From: Druceiella hillmani
Lineage: Eukaryota > Arthropoda > Insecta > Lepidoptera > Hepialidae
Assembly (NCBI GenBank): GCA_039881145.1
Contig: JAYKKI010000060.1
Coordinates: forward strand, 11,122,501-11,186,500
DNA: 64,000 bases
Direction: 5' to 3'
Made by a program: the position numbers and the translations under genes. Positions 10,775 to 21,989 of this stretch are shown here, piece by piece (the stretch's first letter is position 1; every line of letters starts with the position of its first letter). Under the pieces are notes generated by a model. The model was not told the DNA's origin, searched no databases, and saw only the letters and a list, made by a program, of their open reading frames with translations.

Positions 10775-11375
10775 GCTGTGCAAAAAAAGTTGTGTGATAT
10801 GTTTGATGAGAAGGTCCTAAAGCTGTCTAAGGCTTAAAATTGTTTAGTAAATTTTGGAATAGAAATTTGGATATGAATAATACACCACATTCAGCAAGGG
10901 TAATGAACGTTGATGATAAGAGAAATAGGTACTCATCTAACCCAATCGGCATTTAACGACCAATATTTCAAAGTTGAGTGTTGAAAAAGATTTCAAATAA
11001 GCTGTATATGAAAATAAGCTTATCATGTCATTTCATGCTTGACAAGTTGTACTTCCCCTCAAATACATTGACCCCACTCAAAACGTTGACATGTGCAATG
11101 ATCACATAAAACTCGAGAAAAATAGTTCATTTTAATAGATGTAATAACATGCGATTAAAAGTAAATTATTTTCAACAAATCTCAACGAAAAAAATTATGG
11201 AGCAAACGTAATGAATCTGATCAAAGCATTTCTAAGGCAAAAGTCAATAAACAAAGTTACGTTGTCACTTTACAGGTGTTCTAGTGAACTGTATGTTTAA
11301 AATTGCGCCCAAATAATAAAATTTTCAAATTAATAATACAGACGCATAATGTTGTCAACTGCTATGCTCTACACT
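10775..11375 (+). pseudogene. Decayed mariner-type transposase between duplication copies
   Basis: Translated pieces match the mariner (Tc1/mariner IS630) transposase order: the N-terminal DNA-binding region (QKKLCDMFDEKVLKLSKA, with stops replacing residues of the usual NWF-KFR part), then the block containing the first catalytic Asp (ITCD followed by stops where EKW is expected, then IIFNKSQRKK and NKQSYVVTL), then the CQQL helix region near 11357 (FKIAPK..., CCQLL). The family is about 345 aa, and this copy stops before the second Asp region. It has many stops and frameshifts, so it is inactive. It sits exactly in the spacer that separates copies 1 and 2 of the large duplication. Confidence 0.72.
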
Positions 11376-12238
11376 GTAAGAAATGTGTTCTTCGTGTGTT
11401 TTTCTCTTGAATTATTAATAGTTGTTGAAAATATATTATTATTTGTGTTTGTAGTAATATTGGAAATTTACTTTTTAAGGTGTATTGTAATTGCTTTTTT
11501 TCTAGTGTTTCTTTCGTATATGACAAAAACCAACTAAAGTATTTTTAACATACCATATTTGCTTCAATCGCTAGAAACTGAGTACCATTATTTAAAATAA
11601 ATAATTTAAAATATAAAGTAATCTTTAGGGTAATAGCAACAAATGTGCATTAGAAATTATACTTACATTATTTCGGCAACAGCTTTGTTCCATAACAGTC
11701 ATAAACTCGATCACAAATTTAACCATCACGAAGAGGAATGTAATATTAGGAAAGTTCCACAATCCTATAATTTACTTATTAAATGGATGTACCCATATTT
11801 TTGGAGCTACTGTTGTTTGGTTATGGGGGTATGGACAAGTGTACATGCCAGAAATGATAATTTTATTATAAAAGTTTAGATGGAATACAGTTTTCTGTAT
11901 CGACATTCTAAAAACTAAAAATTATGTTTTTTCAGTCTTCGTTATAGGTTTATAACGACAAATTTAAGAGTAAGGAGTATTTATATATTATTTTTGTATA
12001 ATCGGTATGTATATATTTATGTAAACACGGTGAGTGTGTTCCTATATCAATATGTGATCAACCATAAGAATTTTGAAATTACTGAGCCAAAAATGTTAAA
12101 TCAATTCAGATCGTATTTTTCCATAGAAGAAAACGTTTTTTTTTCTTTATATTCCATTAAAAAATTTAGTTCATTGTTTATCTTCAAAATGATTGTTTTC
12201 ATTTACAAATGTTTCAGAAATGTGTGTATGGATATATA

Positions 12239-12251
12239 CATACACACACAC

Positions 12252-12331
<80 letters not shown>

Positions 12332-12346
12332 ATATATATATATATG
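12239..12346. repeat. (CA)n/(TA)n microsatellite
   Basis: This is the copy-2 counterpart of 645-752, with interruptions by TG and a different TA count. Confidence 0.97.
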
Positions 12347-12453
12347 TGATCTTATATATGGCTAAATGTTACGTGTCTGTTTTTTATGTTGAAATAGAAA
12401 AGTTTTATTGTAGGACCTTGCAGTATCAAATAAGTAAAGTTTCAACTTAACAG

Positions 12454-12545
12454 CGTGGGTAGCGGTGATGAGCAAAGCCCGATGGGCATGATGTGGGAAC
12501 AGGAAGCTGTATCTATGGCCGCAATGTACAAGCAGTTTGAGCGCG
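12454..12545 (+). CDS. Candidate internal exon A (copy 2)
   Basis: This is the duplicate of 860-951, identical in sequence, with the same acceptor- and donor-like borders. It is listed separately because, if the exon is real, the duplication created either a second gene copy or an alternative exon set. No product can be named. Confidence 0.33.
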
Positions 12546-13264
12546 GTAATACGTCAGCAATATTTAACATGTTAGTTAATTCCGAAATTATATTCTTTAC
12601 TACGAAAAGACCACTTTCAGTAAAAAAAATGCAAATCTGGTTTAAATTTTTTTGTTGTTGAAATATCGATATAGTTTACAGTCAAGTTCAAATATTTTAG
12701 ACCAAGCCTATCTTAAAACCACTATTACATAGAAAACTTCAGTTTATCTTCACTTTTTCTCATGATGTTTAATTAACAAATACTAAAGAAAACTGAATGT
12801 CAAATATTAAGAAAAGTTTGAGAATTAATCCCAGGTATTTTTTTAGAAATTAACAAAGCTTTTAGATCTACAAAAGGCATGCGAGATAATTTATTTTAAT
12901 AGCCAAATAGCATTAATATTCGTAAATATTTTTAAAGAAACACTTTTTAACCTTAAATTGTTATATATACGTAAATATATACTCAACACAAATAATAAAA
13001 GTTATATATATACTTGACAGGTTTATCTAATACTAATCTTAAGGAGTATATGAGACGTGTGTCGTATGAGTATTATTTTCATTACCATAACCGATTGGTA
13101 ACATCGTGTTGAGAAGAATATTAGGAGATCTAAAAGCAAAAAAAACTATGAGCTTGAAACATATCTCATCGTATTTTATTAAATTAATTATAATAAAACA
13201 TACCACTAATATCAGTATATTTCCAATTTAATTTACTATTTGGGCGAATTGCTCTCTTGCATAG

Positions 13265-13290
13265 GCGGTATTGGCGAGTGTTCCACCACA
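13265..13290 (+). CDS. Candidate micro-exon B (copy 2)
   Basis: This is the duplicate of 1673-1698, identical including the pyrimidine-rich acceptor and the 'gtaagt' donor. It stays in phase with the copy-2 exon A at 12454-12545. Confidence 0.31.
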
Positions 13291-14128
13291 GTAAGTTATT
13301 TTGTTTTTAATGTTAATGATAGTTTTCTTAACACCAAATTTGACACATATTCTAACAAAGCCACAAATACAAATAAATCCCGTTTTGAGATAAGTAAAAG
13401 GTATTTTACCCGACTTGCACCGATCACTTGAATTAAAGTAAAATTAAAATTTTTATCTTATAAATATTTTTCACCGTTTTCTGTAAAATATCAATAATGC
13501 AATATCAATAATAGAAAAAAATGCTCGAATAAGAATTAATTAATATATCAAAATCAGTTTTAAAATGGCTTTTTTATTTTAATCGAACCATTTTTCTCAG
13601 TTACAGTTTTTTTTTAAATAACTTTTCAAAGTTCAATCAAAATGATCCACATGCTTAGAGACTGACAATTACATTGGCAGTTCTACAGGATGAATATTAA
13701 TTAAAGTCCTTAAAATTTATTTAAATTCACTATTGTAAGTAAAAACAAAAACTTTCAAAACTTGGAAAAACTTTCGTCTTCATAATACCAGTGCCGACAA
13801 TACATAAAAAAACATAGTCTAATTTTCTAGTTTGATATATATAAATGTTGGTTTTTGAATAAATAGCTTTTATTCCGCTAACATATTAAATGCTGTGAAA
13901 ATTTAAATATATTTATATATTTATTAATTTGAGTAGTACATTTTTTATATTAGATTATCACAACAAAACGTAACCTTTTCCTTTCTTATTAAATTTACGT
14001 ATCACTTTCAACAAGTTCAATATTAAAAAAGGCAATTCATTTAGTACAAGAGCTAACAGAACATATTAGATTTAATATAAATATGAGCTTAAACGCTTTC
14101 GTTCAAACCTTTCCCCAAAAGGTAACAT

Positions 14129-14184
14129 TATATGAAAATCCTGGTTCACACAAACTTATTTGTGTGAGCCAGGATTTTCATATA
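14129..14184. repeat. 26-bp inverted repeat hairpin (copy 2)
   Basis: This is the identical duplicate of 2537-2592, including the single G-U compatible mismatch and the CTTA loop. Confidence 0.9.
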
Positions 14185-14196
14185 AATATATATTAT

Positions 14197-14269
<73 letters not shown>

Positions 14270-14282
14270 AATATATTAATAT

Positions 14283-14321
<39 letters not shown>

Positions 14322-14329
14322 AATATATA

Positions 14330-14362
<33 letters not shown>

Positions 14363-14363
14363 C

Positions 14364-14416
<53 letters not shown>
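14197..14416. repeat. Expanded (AC)n(TA)n microsatellite
   Basis: This is the counterpart of 2614-2719, expanded to about 220 bp with TAAATA and TTAATA interruptions. The expansion is specific to copy 2. Confidence 0.96.
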
Positions 14417-14421
<5 letters not shown>

Positions 14422-14711
14422 GCTCTCATATCACAGTTTTCGTCAAATTTCCGTTTCCCGTCTCTCCCTCAACACACATCGAACTTACGATCTCTGAGCA
14501 AAAGTAGTAGCTAATTTCTTCTGGCCTGGTTTCCATGGCAAGGCAACGTATCTTATCAGAGGACATTCGGGAGGCATAACCAAAATCAATTCAGCTTGAC
14601 TAATCGAGCATGACGTAAACGGACGCTATTTGAGGTTTACGAAAATGGTTTGTTTTAGATTTTTTATGTATTTAAATAAATATGCTACTACTTAAATTAA
14701 AAAAAACAAAC

Positions 14712-14909
14712 GAGTGTGCTTTAGACCACACGACTGAAGTAAAACTTCAAATTCACAAAATATGAACTTTAAAATGAATAAACAATTTTATTCACTTTAA
14801 ACGTAGAATATTTAATGTATTGAATAAAATAATAATTTATAAAATTGTTCAAGAACGAAACGAAATTACAAAATAAAAAAATCATCGTTCGCGTAACGAT
14901 AGCAAGCTC

Positions 14910-14957
<48 letters not shown>

Positions 14958-15208
14958 GTATATACATATATATCTATCTATATATATATATATATATATA
15001 TATATTTCATGCACTGGCTATGAGAGGAAGAGAGAAAGAAAATGTGTGCTCTCCTCTCTCTCTTTCTGTCTTCAATAACTTTTATCTCTCTCTCAACTTC
15101 TGTTCGTCTTGCCCGATCACACTTTTCGTAACGCTCTCGTCACGCATTCACCAGCTTACTCTCCAAGTCAAGCGTGCTTAAAGAAGTTTTACTTCAAAAA
15201 ACTTTCTG
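14712..15208. mobile_element. MITE-like insertion (copy 2)
   Basis: This is the duplicate of 3016-3519. The inverted 13-bp motifs lie at 14736-14748 and 15183-15195, with a TA array at 14909-15006 between them. Confidence 0.45.
14909..15006. repeat. (TA)n microsatellite
   Basis: This is the copy-2 counterpart of 3216-3316, with slightly different length and a TATCTATC interruption. Confidence 0.96.
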
Positions 15209-15524
15209 TGGGTCTGTTTCTTCTGTGTATATTATAATGTACATATGAATGAATTTTTCAGGAAATTTTCAAATGCAAAACCAGAAATATTGAAAATGAT
15301 TGTGTTTACATGTTTAATGAAATAATCTTAAGTAGTCTGTAGTAGAAAATGTTTATTTATTCACGTTTTCTTGAAGGCTAAAATATGTTAGGAAAGTTAA
15401 TTACATTGCATACATAGCGAAAAATGTTACCATGTAACCAATCACAGATAATTGATCACGACATTACGTATAGGATATTGCACGAAATCGCAAACAATCC
15501 AAACCCTTGTAATTTTATTCTCAG

Positions 15525-15563
15525 GAATACGAGACAAACCAAAAGAGGTCAAAATTGACAAAA
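15525..15563 (+). CDS. Candidate exon C (copy 2)
   Basis: This is the duplicate of 3843-3881, identical over the 39 nt. The downstream flank (15590-15605) already differs from copy 1 at several sites. The phase again matches exon B of the same copy. Confidence 0.23.
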
Positions 15564-15831
15564 GTAATCTAATCTATTCTGACAGATACGCTACATTTTC
15601 TGAAAGAATGTTATTAACATTCCTTTTTATTGAGCTATCACAGAGATTAATATTGTGAACGTGAGACGAATCTACGTTAAAATTTAAATGACGGTCACCT
15701 CAGATGTTATTATTAAAAAGTTCGATTGCTACGCAATAATTGCCCTAAATCTAGATACATGATATCGCCTGGGTACCATTAATACACGGTGTAAAATACC
15801 TAGCTCGATACACGTAGACTTTGTTACAAGG

Positions 15832-16014
15832 ACAATCGTCATAAAGTTTTGGTCTGTTAAGAAATCATTAATATGAACTCGCATACTTACAACTGAATCG
15901 CTCATACGTCCACGATGGGAGTTTTTAGTTCCAGCACAAGCCTCCTTCAAAATAACTGCTGAATATGCGACGAAATGTTTCCAGATTAGTTTAAGGAAAA
16001 GATTACCTGTCCTT
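15832..16014. other. Copy-2-specific ~183-bp segment
   Basis: Copy 1 goes straight from 'tgctacaag' (4141-4149) to 'tctttcacaac', whereas copy 2 has an extra ~183 bp between the same anchors. The extra piece is less AT-rich and looks anciently unique. No terminal repeats or target-site duplication are seen. It may be ancestral sequence deleted from copy 1 rather than an insertion. Confidence 0.7.
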
Positions 16015-17689
16015 CACAACTAGAGAAAACCAAAAACAGTTTTTGGCCTTCCAACCGCTTAACAACGGGGAATGTTGCACACAACTTTTCCCGTTATTAC
16101 ATAGGTAATATATGGCTTTGCGCCAGGTTAGAATTGCATGAAGAAGAACACTTCTTTATATAGTATTTTTGTACATTTTCCTTAGCATATAGACTTCAGT
16201 ATTTATACATAATTAAACTAGGATTTTTTATTTATATCCGTGATGTTATAATTTCTTATTTTATTATATTTTTGCTGTAAATTCATTACGTGTTTAACAC
16301 ATATGTAAATTTCCCAGTGTTATCTTTTTCTGAACCAATTATTTTGTACAATGTTTTAACTCCTTTTTTGAAGATCAATGTCATTGAAAACCGCATATGA
16401 ACCTGTTTAGAGTTTTCCATTGAAAAACAATATACGTTAAAAATGTCATTGAAAACCGCATATCCATCCATAAACAAGAAGTAATATGATTCCAGTTAGC
16501 CATCAAAAATTCCCTGCAATAACTCAACATTTCATTAAGCCTCTACTGTCACTCACGCGTCTCAGCTGACGACGAATCCGGAAATTAGATACTGCCGCGA
16601 CCCTTTTAACACAAGCAAATGTTCTTATCGTGGTGAAAAATTTTACTCGACGTCCTGTCTGATGAAAATTATCAGCGTCCCATCGCAATGAGAGGCCACA
16701 AAAGTAACGTAACGCATGCGGGTCGAGTTCTTAGGGTTTTATAGCATTTTGTTACCGTAATGGTTTCAGTTACTTTATGGTAATCGACTCAAATATGATT
16801 AGGGTGAATAATTTTTTGTTCACAAGTGACCACTTCAGACCCCTTGCAATTTTTCAAGTAAGGATTTGAACTTTGATAAACCATTAAAATTAATACGAAA
16901 CGAAATAATATTTTCCTATTTATTTTCACGGTTTATTTAAATTCACTTTTCAGTTTATCTGTAAATTTTAAGCAAATTTAAACACTTGTTTAAAAATCTA
17001 AAGTCTAAAGTCTTTTCAGAGACTTTAGACATATTTTGAAAGTGAAAATGATATCGAGACTTGCACTTTCATATCTACTTTGTTTCATAGAAATATACAG
17101 GGGAGAAGTGGTTATGTTACACGAAAATAGGTTAAATTAGAAGAAGGTTAAACAATAAACTGACTGCGGTAATTCATAAACGGTGACAAATTTACTTCCT
17201 GTAATCATAAATTTACATCAGTAAATGCCTGCATGGGAACTTTGAACTAAAGAGTTATTTCCTGTATTAACAAGGTAATAACATTTAATTTTATTAATAT
17301 CTGAAAAACTTTACGTTTTCATTTTTTTTATATCTTCGTAAGACTTTACTTTGTCAGATGAGCGTATATTTCTGCACTTTTTAGAATTTTCTTCTTCGTA
17401 CATTGTTCAAATGGAATCAAAATTTAACAATATTTTTATACCTTAACACTAATTTTAAGTTTCATTACACACTACAGAATTTTCTTTTCCGTTTATGTAA
17501 CGCAAAGATAAAACAAATAGGTTAATCTATATATATTTTAAAATAAAAAAGACAAACTTTGATAACATTGAATAAACCAAGTACATACGCAGGCATACAT
17601 ACATTGAGATGCAAATTTACATGCAGATACGGAGAAGAAAATGCAGCAGACATAGAGATAGACGAAAGTAGACACAAGTGCATCTACCT

Positions 17690-17860
17690 ACGCTTAGTAA
17701 GTATGCGCGCGTAGCATGCACGTTCGCGCGTATGTTTACGCACGCATGTGCATGCGAACTCACATGCATAGATACAGCACACACATATAGGCACGCACGC
17801 ATACAAGCACACAAAATCTCACGTATGTACATACGAACGCCAGCACGCACGCATGCGCAC
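17690..17860. repeat. Alternating purine-pyrimidine tract (copy 2)
   Basis: This is the counterpart of 6553-6745, with several substitutions and small deletions. It has the same Z-DNA-like composition. Confidence 0.85.
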
Positions 17861-17918
17861 CTATTATTAATTTTATTTTGAAACTTAAATGATTAAGTAA
17901 AAAGTTGTAAAATATACG

Positions 17919-18088
17919 ATATTCTTACGATAGTAAATTGATGATACCCATTAACCAAGGAAACTAATTTTTGTATCACATTTATACTGTTAATTATTAG
18001 TATTAACTAATAACTAACAGTATAAATGTGATACAAAAATTAGTTTCTTTGGTTAATGGGTATCATCAATTTACTATCGTAAGAATAT
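17919..18088. repeat. Long near-perfect palindrome (inverted duplication) in copy 2
   Basis: The left arm is 17919 to about 18000 and the right arm about 18007-18088, almost perfectly complementary, with a centre of only a few bases. Copy 1 has the sequence once (about 6805-6885), so the inverted arm arose after the duplication. The centre of the right arm preserves the copy-1 version (TTAGTTATTAG) where the left arm has a substitution. This pattern is typical of template switching during replication. Confidence 0.93.
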
Positions 18089-18135
18089 CATCAATTTACT
18101 ATCGTAAGAATATCATCAATTTACTATCGTAATAT
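18062..18135. repeat. 25-bp tandem repeat, about three units
   Basis: The unit 'atcatcaatttactatcgta' plus five bases is repeated two and a half to three times at the end of the palindrome. It was probably generated in the same event or by later slippage. It is absent from copy 1. Confidence 0.9.
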
Positions 18136-21100
18136 GCGTGCGTATTTGTTTGTTTTAACTAATTACAAAAAAATGTGTAATTCTTGATTAATATAATATA
18201 CATAGGTGATTGTACAAAGACTAAGTACAGTAATGCACAAGGGATAGAAAAGTAACGTTTTCATTTAACATAATTCCGCCATAACTAATAAACTTGGAAT
18301 GAGATGTGAAAAAGAGACTCCCACTCGAGAGCAATGACAATGAAACAAATTACTCGACTCTCAAAGGGACAAAATATTTTGCTTTTTATATTTGCACTTT
18401 TCTTTAATATACGCTTCGGAAAATGTAATTACTTATATCTTTTATTAGACTTAATTAAAAATATTGTGGTTTTTGTTTATACCAATTGATTTTCATTTTA
18501 ACATTTACGGAATTACCACTGTCACAGACATTAAAGCAATTACACTCGTACTTTTGTATAATCGTATTAATACAAATAAATTAAAGAGTATTTTCGAGAC
18601 TTAGAAATAATATAAAAAGAATAATATTTAATAGACATTTATTTTATGTTTCGCCAAAATTTTATGAACACTTTATAAATATAAACTGGCTGCATTCTTT
18701 TTGCCTCTACAAGGAAATATTACGTACATTTTCTTTCCACTTTTATTTCGTAAAATATTTGAATCCCTCGAGGAAAGTTATCAAAGGATAAGTAGCAAAA
18801 GTAAACGCGTAATTACGAGTGAAGTGGAATCGAGTCTATATACCATTTCCGCCAGGCCTTTATGAGAAGTTCGTGCTCATGTTTATGAAGATTATGAAAA
18901 AATACCGTCTTTAATAAAAGCTAGACAATATTAACTAATTCAGTCCTTAAATGTTTTATATTTTATTATCGTAGGCGTGAAGTTAATTTATATAAGAAGA
19001 GATACCATGTTGTGGGCGAGTCGAGTCGGATTGATTATACTTATCTGTTATCAAATATTCATTGAAAATAACTTTCTCATTTTTTTTCTAAATGATTGTA
19101 TATTTTGCTTAACACAAAACAAAACGTCTGTGGCGCAGGTATCCAACACTATTAATAACACTGTATAGTTACATCCGCAAAGAAGCATCTTAAACTTCCA
19201 TACACCAAAGAATCTTTAATTTTTATAGAAAGGTTTTCATTAGTTTCAAAATAAGGTAATTTTTCACATCGATGACCTTTGGACGAAATTGCATTAATTT
19301 AGTAGGGAGTAATTTATGTCAGTTAAGTTTTGATATATTTTGACTTTCCGCTATATTTAAAACTAAAATATTCCTTTCGTTCGTTATAGTTTTCCAAATA
19401 ATGAAGCTAAAAGTACATTTATTACTGAAACTAAGTAGTAAAGATGATGTTTATACTGCATAGTTCAAGTATTCATATTGTCTTTTCGTTTTAGAATAAA
19501 GTGGTACCTACTGAAACAAAAATATGTCGCCTTCATAGGAATTTTCAGAGTTTGGTACCATAAAAAGAAAAAAATCATCCGTATAAGGCCACTCACATAT
19601 CCATCCCTCTATCATCCTTTTTTCTCAGGAAGTACCTAAAATATATTTATATAAACATTTTGTGGAGGTTATGGGCACAAATCAAGTGCTCGGAAAAATA
19701 ATTTTTGGGAATTCATTCTCTGAAAGTTTTATGATATACCCTATAAGTTTCATGATATTTCTATTGACATGCGAGGTATAGGAAGTATGATATCTTAAAA
19801 AATTATTTTCTTGACCGTCAGCCTTTGATGTCTTGACTCGCTTACATGGTATTTTACAAGATTTTCCACACATAGTTAGAACTTGAAAACAAAGATTTTT
19901 TCGTTATCAGGTTTAAACTTTATTTGACTATATTACAAGTAAATGTTAAGTATACATTGTAAAAAACAAGATCGTACTCAGATTATTTTACAAATGATAC
20001 CTAGTTAATTTTTTTGTTTATCGCTTTACCGTTTTTTAGAGCATAGAACAGCTGACGTAATAGGATAACTAGTATAAACAGTTGAGAAAAAATATTTTAG
20101 AATTGAATATAAGTTTTGTATGCCGAAAGTTATTACTTATTTTGGTAATACATATTTCTCCCCAAAGGAACATCATATACCCATTATATACACAATTTCA
20201 TATTAAATTTGACGTAATAAAAATGCAATAAATTAATCAAAATTTACGATGAAAATGACATATAAACATAAATGTGGCCTCGTCAAAAAAAAGAAATAGT
20301 TTAACATAACCAAATCATAATTTTCTTGAATACTTCGTTATATAATCTCTGTATACAAAGTTTAAATATTAAGCAATTATTAATATTATTCACTCTATTT
20401 GATTAATATATAAGTCCCCATTATTTTTGCTGTGGTTGGATTATTTGTTTTATTGTTTATTATTATCTAATATTAGGAAATAAAAGGTCAACCTATATAA
20501 CTTTTAGTAGAATAAGATCTTTGGATGATGTCATATGTAGCTTAGACTGGTTAAAATTATTGAAAATCATACGAAATAATATGGCCTTAAAGGAATAAGC
20601 TTCATAAGTCTTTATCACCATTGTTATTCTCAAGTTTACAGTGAACCATGGTTTTTCTCAAGTTTGCAGTCCTTTGACCCAGGAGAGTTATACTATCGTT
20701 ATCATCAGATCATCAGTTTTGAAGTTACAAAGATTGCCCGATAAGACTAGAATATTTCTACGAAGATCCAAAGTGTTTTGTGGCTATAATTTTATAGATT
20801 CATGGAGTGTTGTTCTTGTTATCTTCAGATGCTCAAGTTTCTGGGTGTGAGAAGTACCTGACAAAACCAAACATTTGAAATGAACACGACATTACTACTG
20901 CAGTTTTTTTTTTAAATCCTTTCTGGTTACCATTATGCTAGTTATAATTAGATTTACAGATTTAAGGAAAATCTGCCCGATAAAACTAAACACATCAACT
21001 CAAACTTTAAGTTAATAGCTGTAATAGTGGCTAAGAGCGCTTCACAAATTGAAAAAGATTCACCGATTTCCATCATATACCAGCCGTAAAATATCAGCTC

Positions 21101-21557
21101 CCATATTAAATAAAATCGCATTAAATTCGTTTCAGTCACATATATACAATCTCTTAGGTTAATGTATGTAAAATTTCCTTTCAGTCTTGTATAAAAACAT
21201 TTTAACTTCAACATCTTTTAGATTTCAAAGTACGTCGAAACTTTTTTAACATCTTATGAAACTCGATTACTTTGTATATTTCCCAGATACAGTACTTAAT
21301 ATCGCACATTACAATATGCTCAAAACTGCGATTTAGAAAAAGAAAATTTAACGGTGTAAAACTAAAATTAATAAAACCAAGTAAGGACAATCTATTTCCC
21401 ACTTGTTAGAGAAATACGTCTAATTAAAAAACATACGGAAATGATACCATAATTTTATTTATTTGGAAAATTTTATTTGAATATACATTTTGAAATTGTT
21501 TTCTTCCTTTTATCTTCATTTCTTTTTTTCTAGCTTCTTTTAAAACAATATATTTAT

Positions 21558-21830
21558 TGAATATATTTGGCGTTAATTTTGTAGAAATTCATTATTCGCA
21601 ATTAAATAAAACTACGTGATGTAGTATTATTTCTACTATCTTTAATTTCTTTACCACGACCTAGGTTTCGTTGTATTACAACATCTTTGCTATCTTTGCT
21701 AATATCCCACCTGAAGATGTTGTAATACAACGAAACCTAGGTCGTGGTAAAGAAATTAAAGATAGTAGAAATAATACTACATCACGTAGTTTCATTTAAT
21801 TGCGAACAATATATTTACTTAAGTGTTACT
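21558..21830. mobile_element. Fold-back Penelope-like terminal element, locus 1
   Basis: The inverted repeat arms are 21595-21687 and 21714-21806, 93 bp each, near-perfect, with a 26-bp spacer. The arm sequence recurs at 29.1, 33.8, 43.1 and 59.6 kb. The right arm plus spacer contains a hammerhead-like ribozyme core (21707-21747), while the left arm lacks the CCACCTG part and so is truncated. Inverted, truncated terminal copies and hammerhead motifs are known features of Penelope-like retroelements and of small non-autonomous retrozymes. No reverse transcriptase of this type is present here. The left flank shares the 'ggcgttaattttgtagaaat' end seen at the other loci. Confidence 0.6.
21707..21747 (+). 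ncRNA. Hammerhead-like self-cleaving ribozyme motif
   Basis: Reading 5' to 3': CCAC (stem I), CTGAAGA (core CUGANGA), T, GTTGT-AAT-ACAAC (stem II, 5 bp), GAAA (core plus A15.1), CC-TA-GG (two-pair stem III), TC (U16.1, H17) and GTGG, which closes stem I with CCAC. A further 'cttt'...'aaag' pairing outside an internal loop extends stem I. All invariant core bases are present. One unpaired T between the core and stem II departs from the canonical motif, so cleavage activity is uncertain. Predicted cleavage would fall after C21743. Other loci of the family carry core mutations. Confidence 0.5.
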
Positions 21831-21989
21831 TGTAATCATAATTATCCTATTTTTAATACACGACGCTAATTCATCTGTTTAATCAGCTCATGTTCCCTTA
21901 AAAAAATTTAATATAAAGTTGATATATGGTACGTTCCTTGTATATATCATATATCATATCTCACGTATAGTTATTTAACTTAGTTACTC

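Larger units (their letters stand above)
11594..21480 (+). repeat. Large tandem segmental duplication, copy 2
   Basis: This is a direct-orientation copy of 1-10382. The coordinate offset is about 11593 at the left end, 11125 near position 6553 and 11243 near 9711. The changes in offset reflect indels: expansion of the TA array at 14213-14416, an extra ~183 bp at 15832-16014, loss of ~770 bp corresponding to 4945-5712, and an inverted duplication at 17919-18088. Homology fades just after a shared motif at 21451-21478 (10350-10382 in copy 1), where a ~150-bp piece of copy 1 is missing. Confidence 0.93.
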
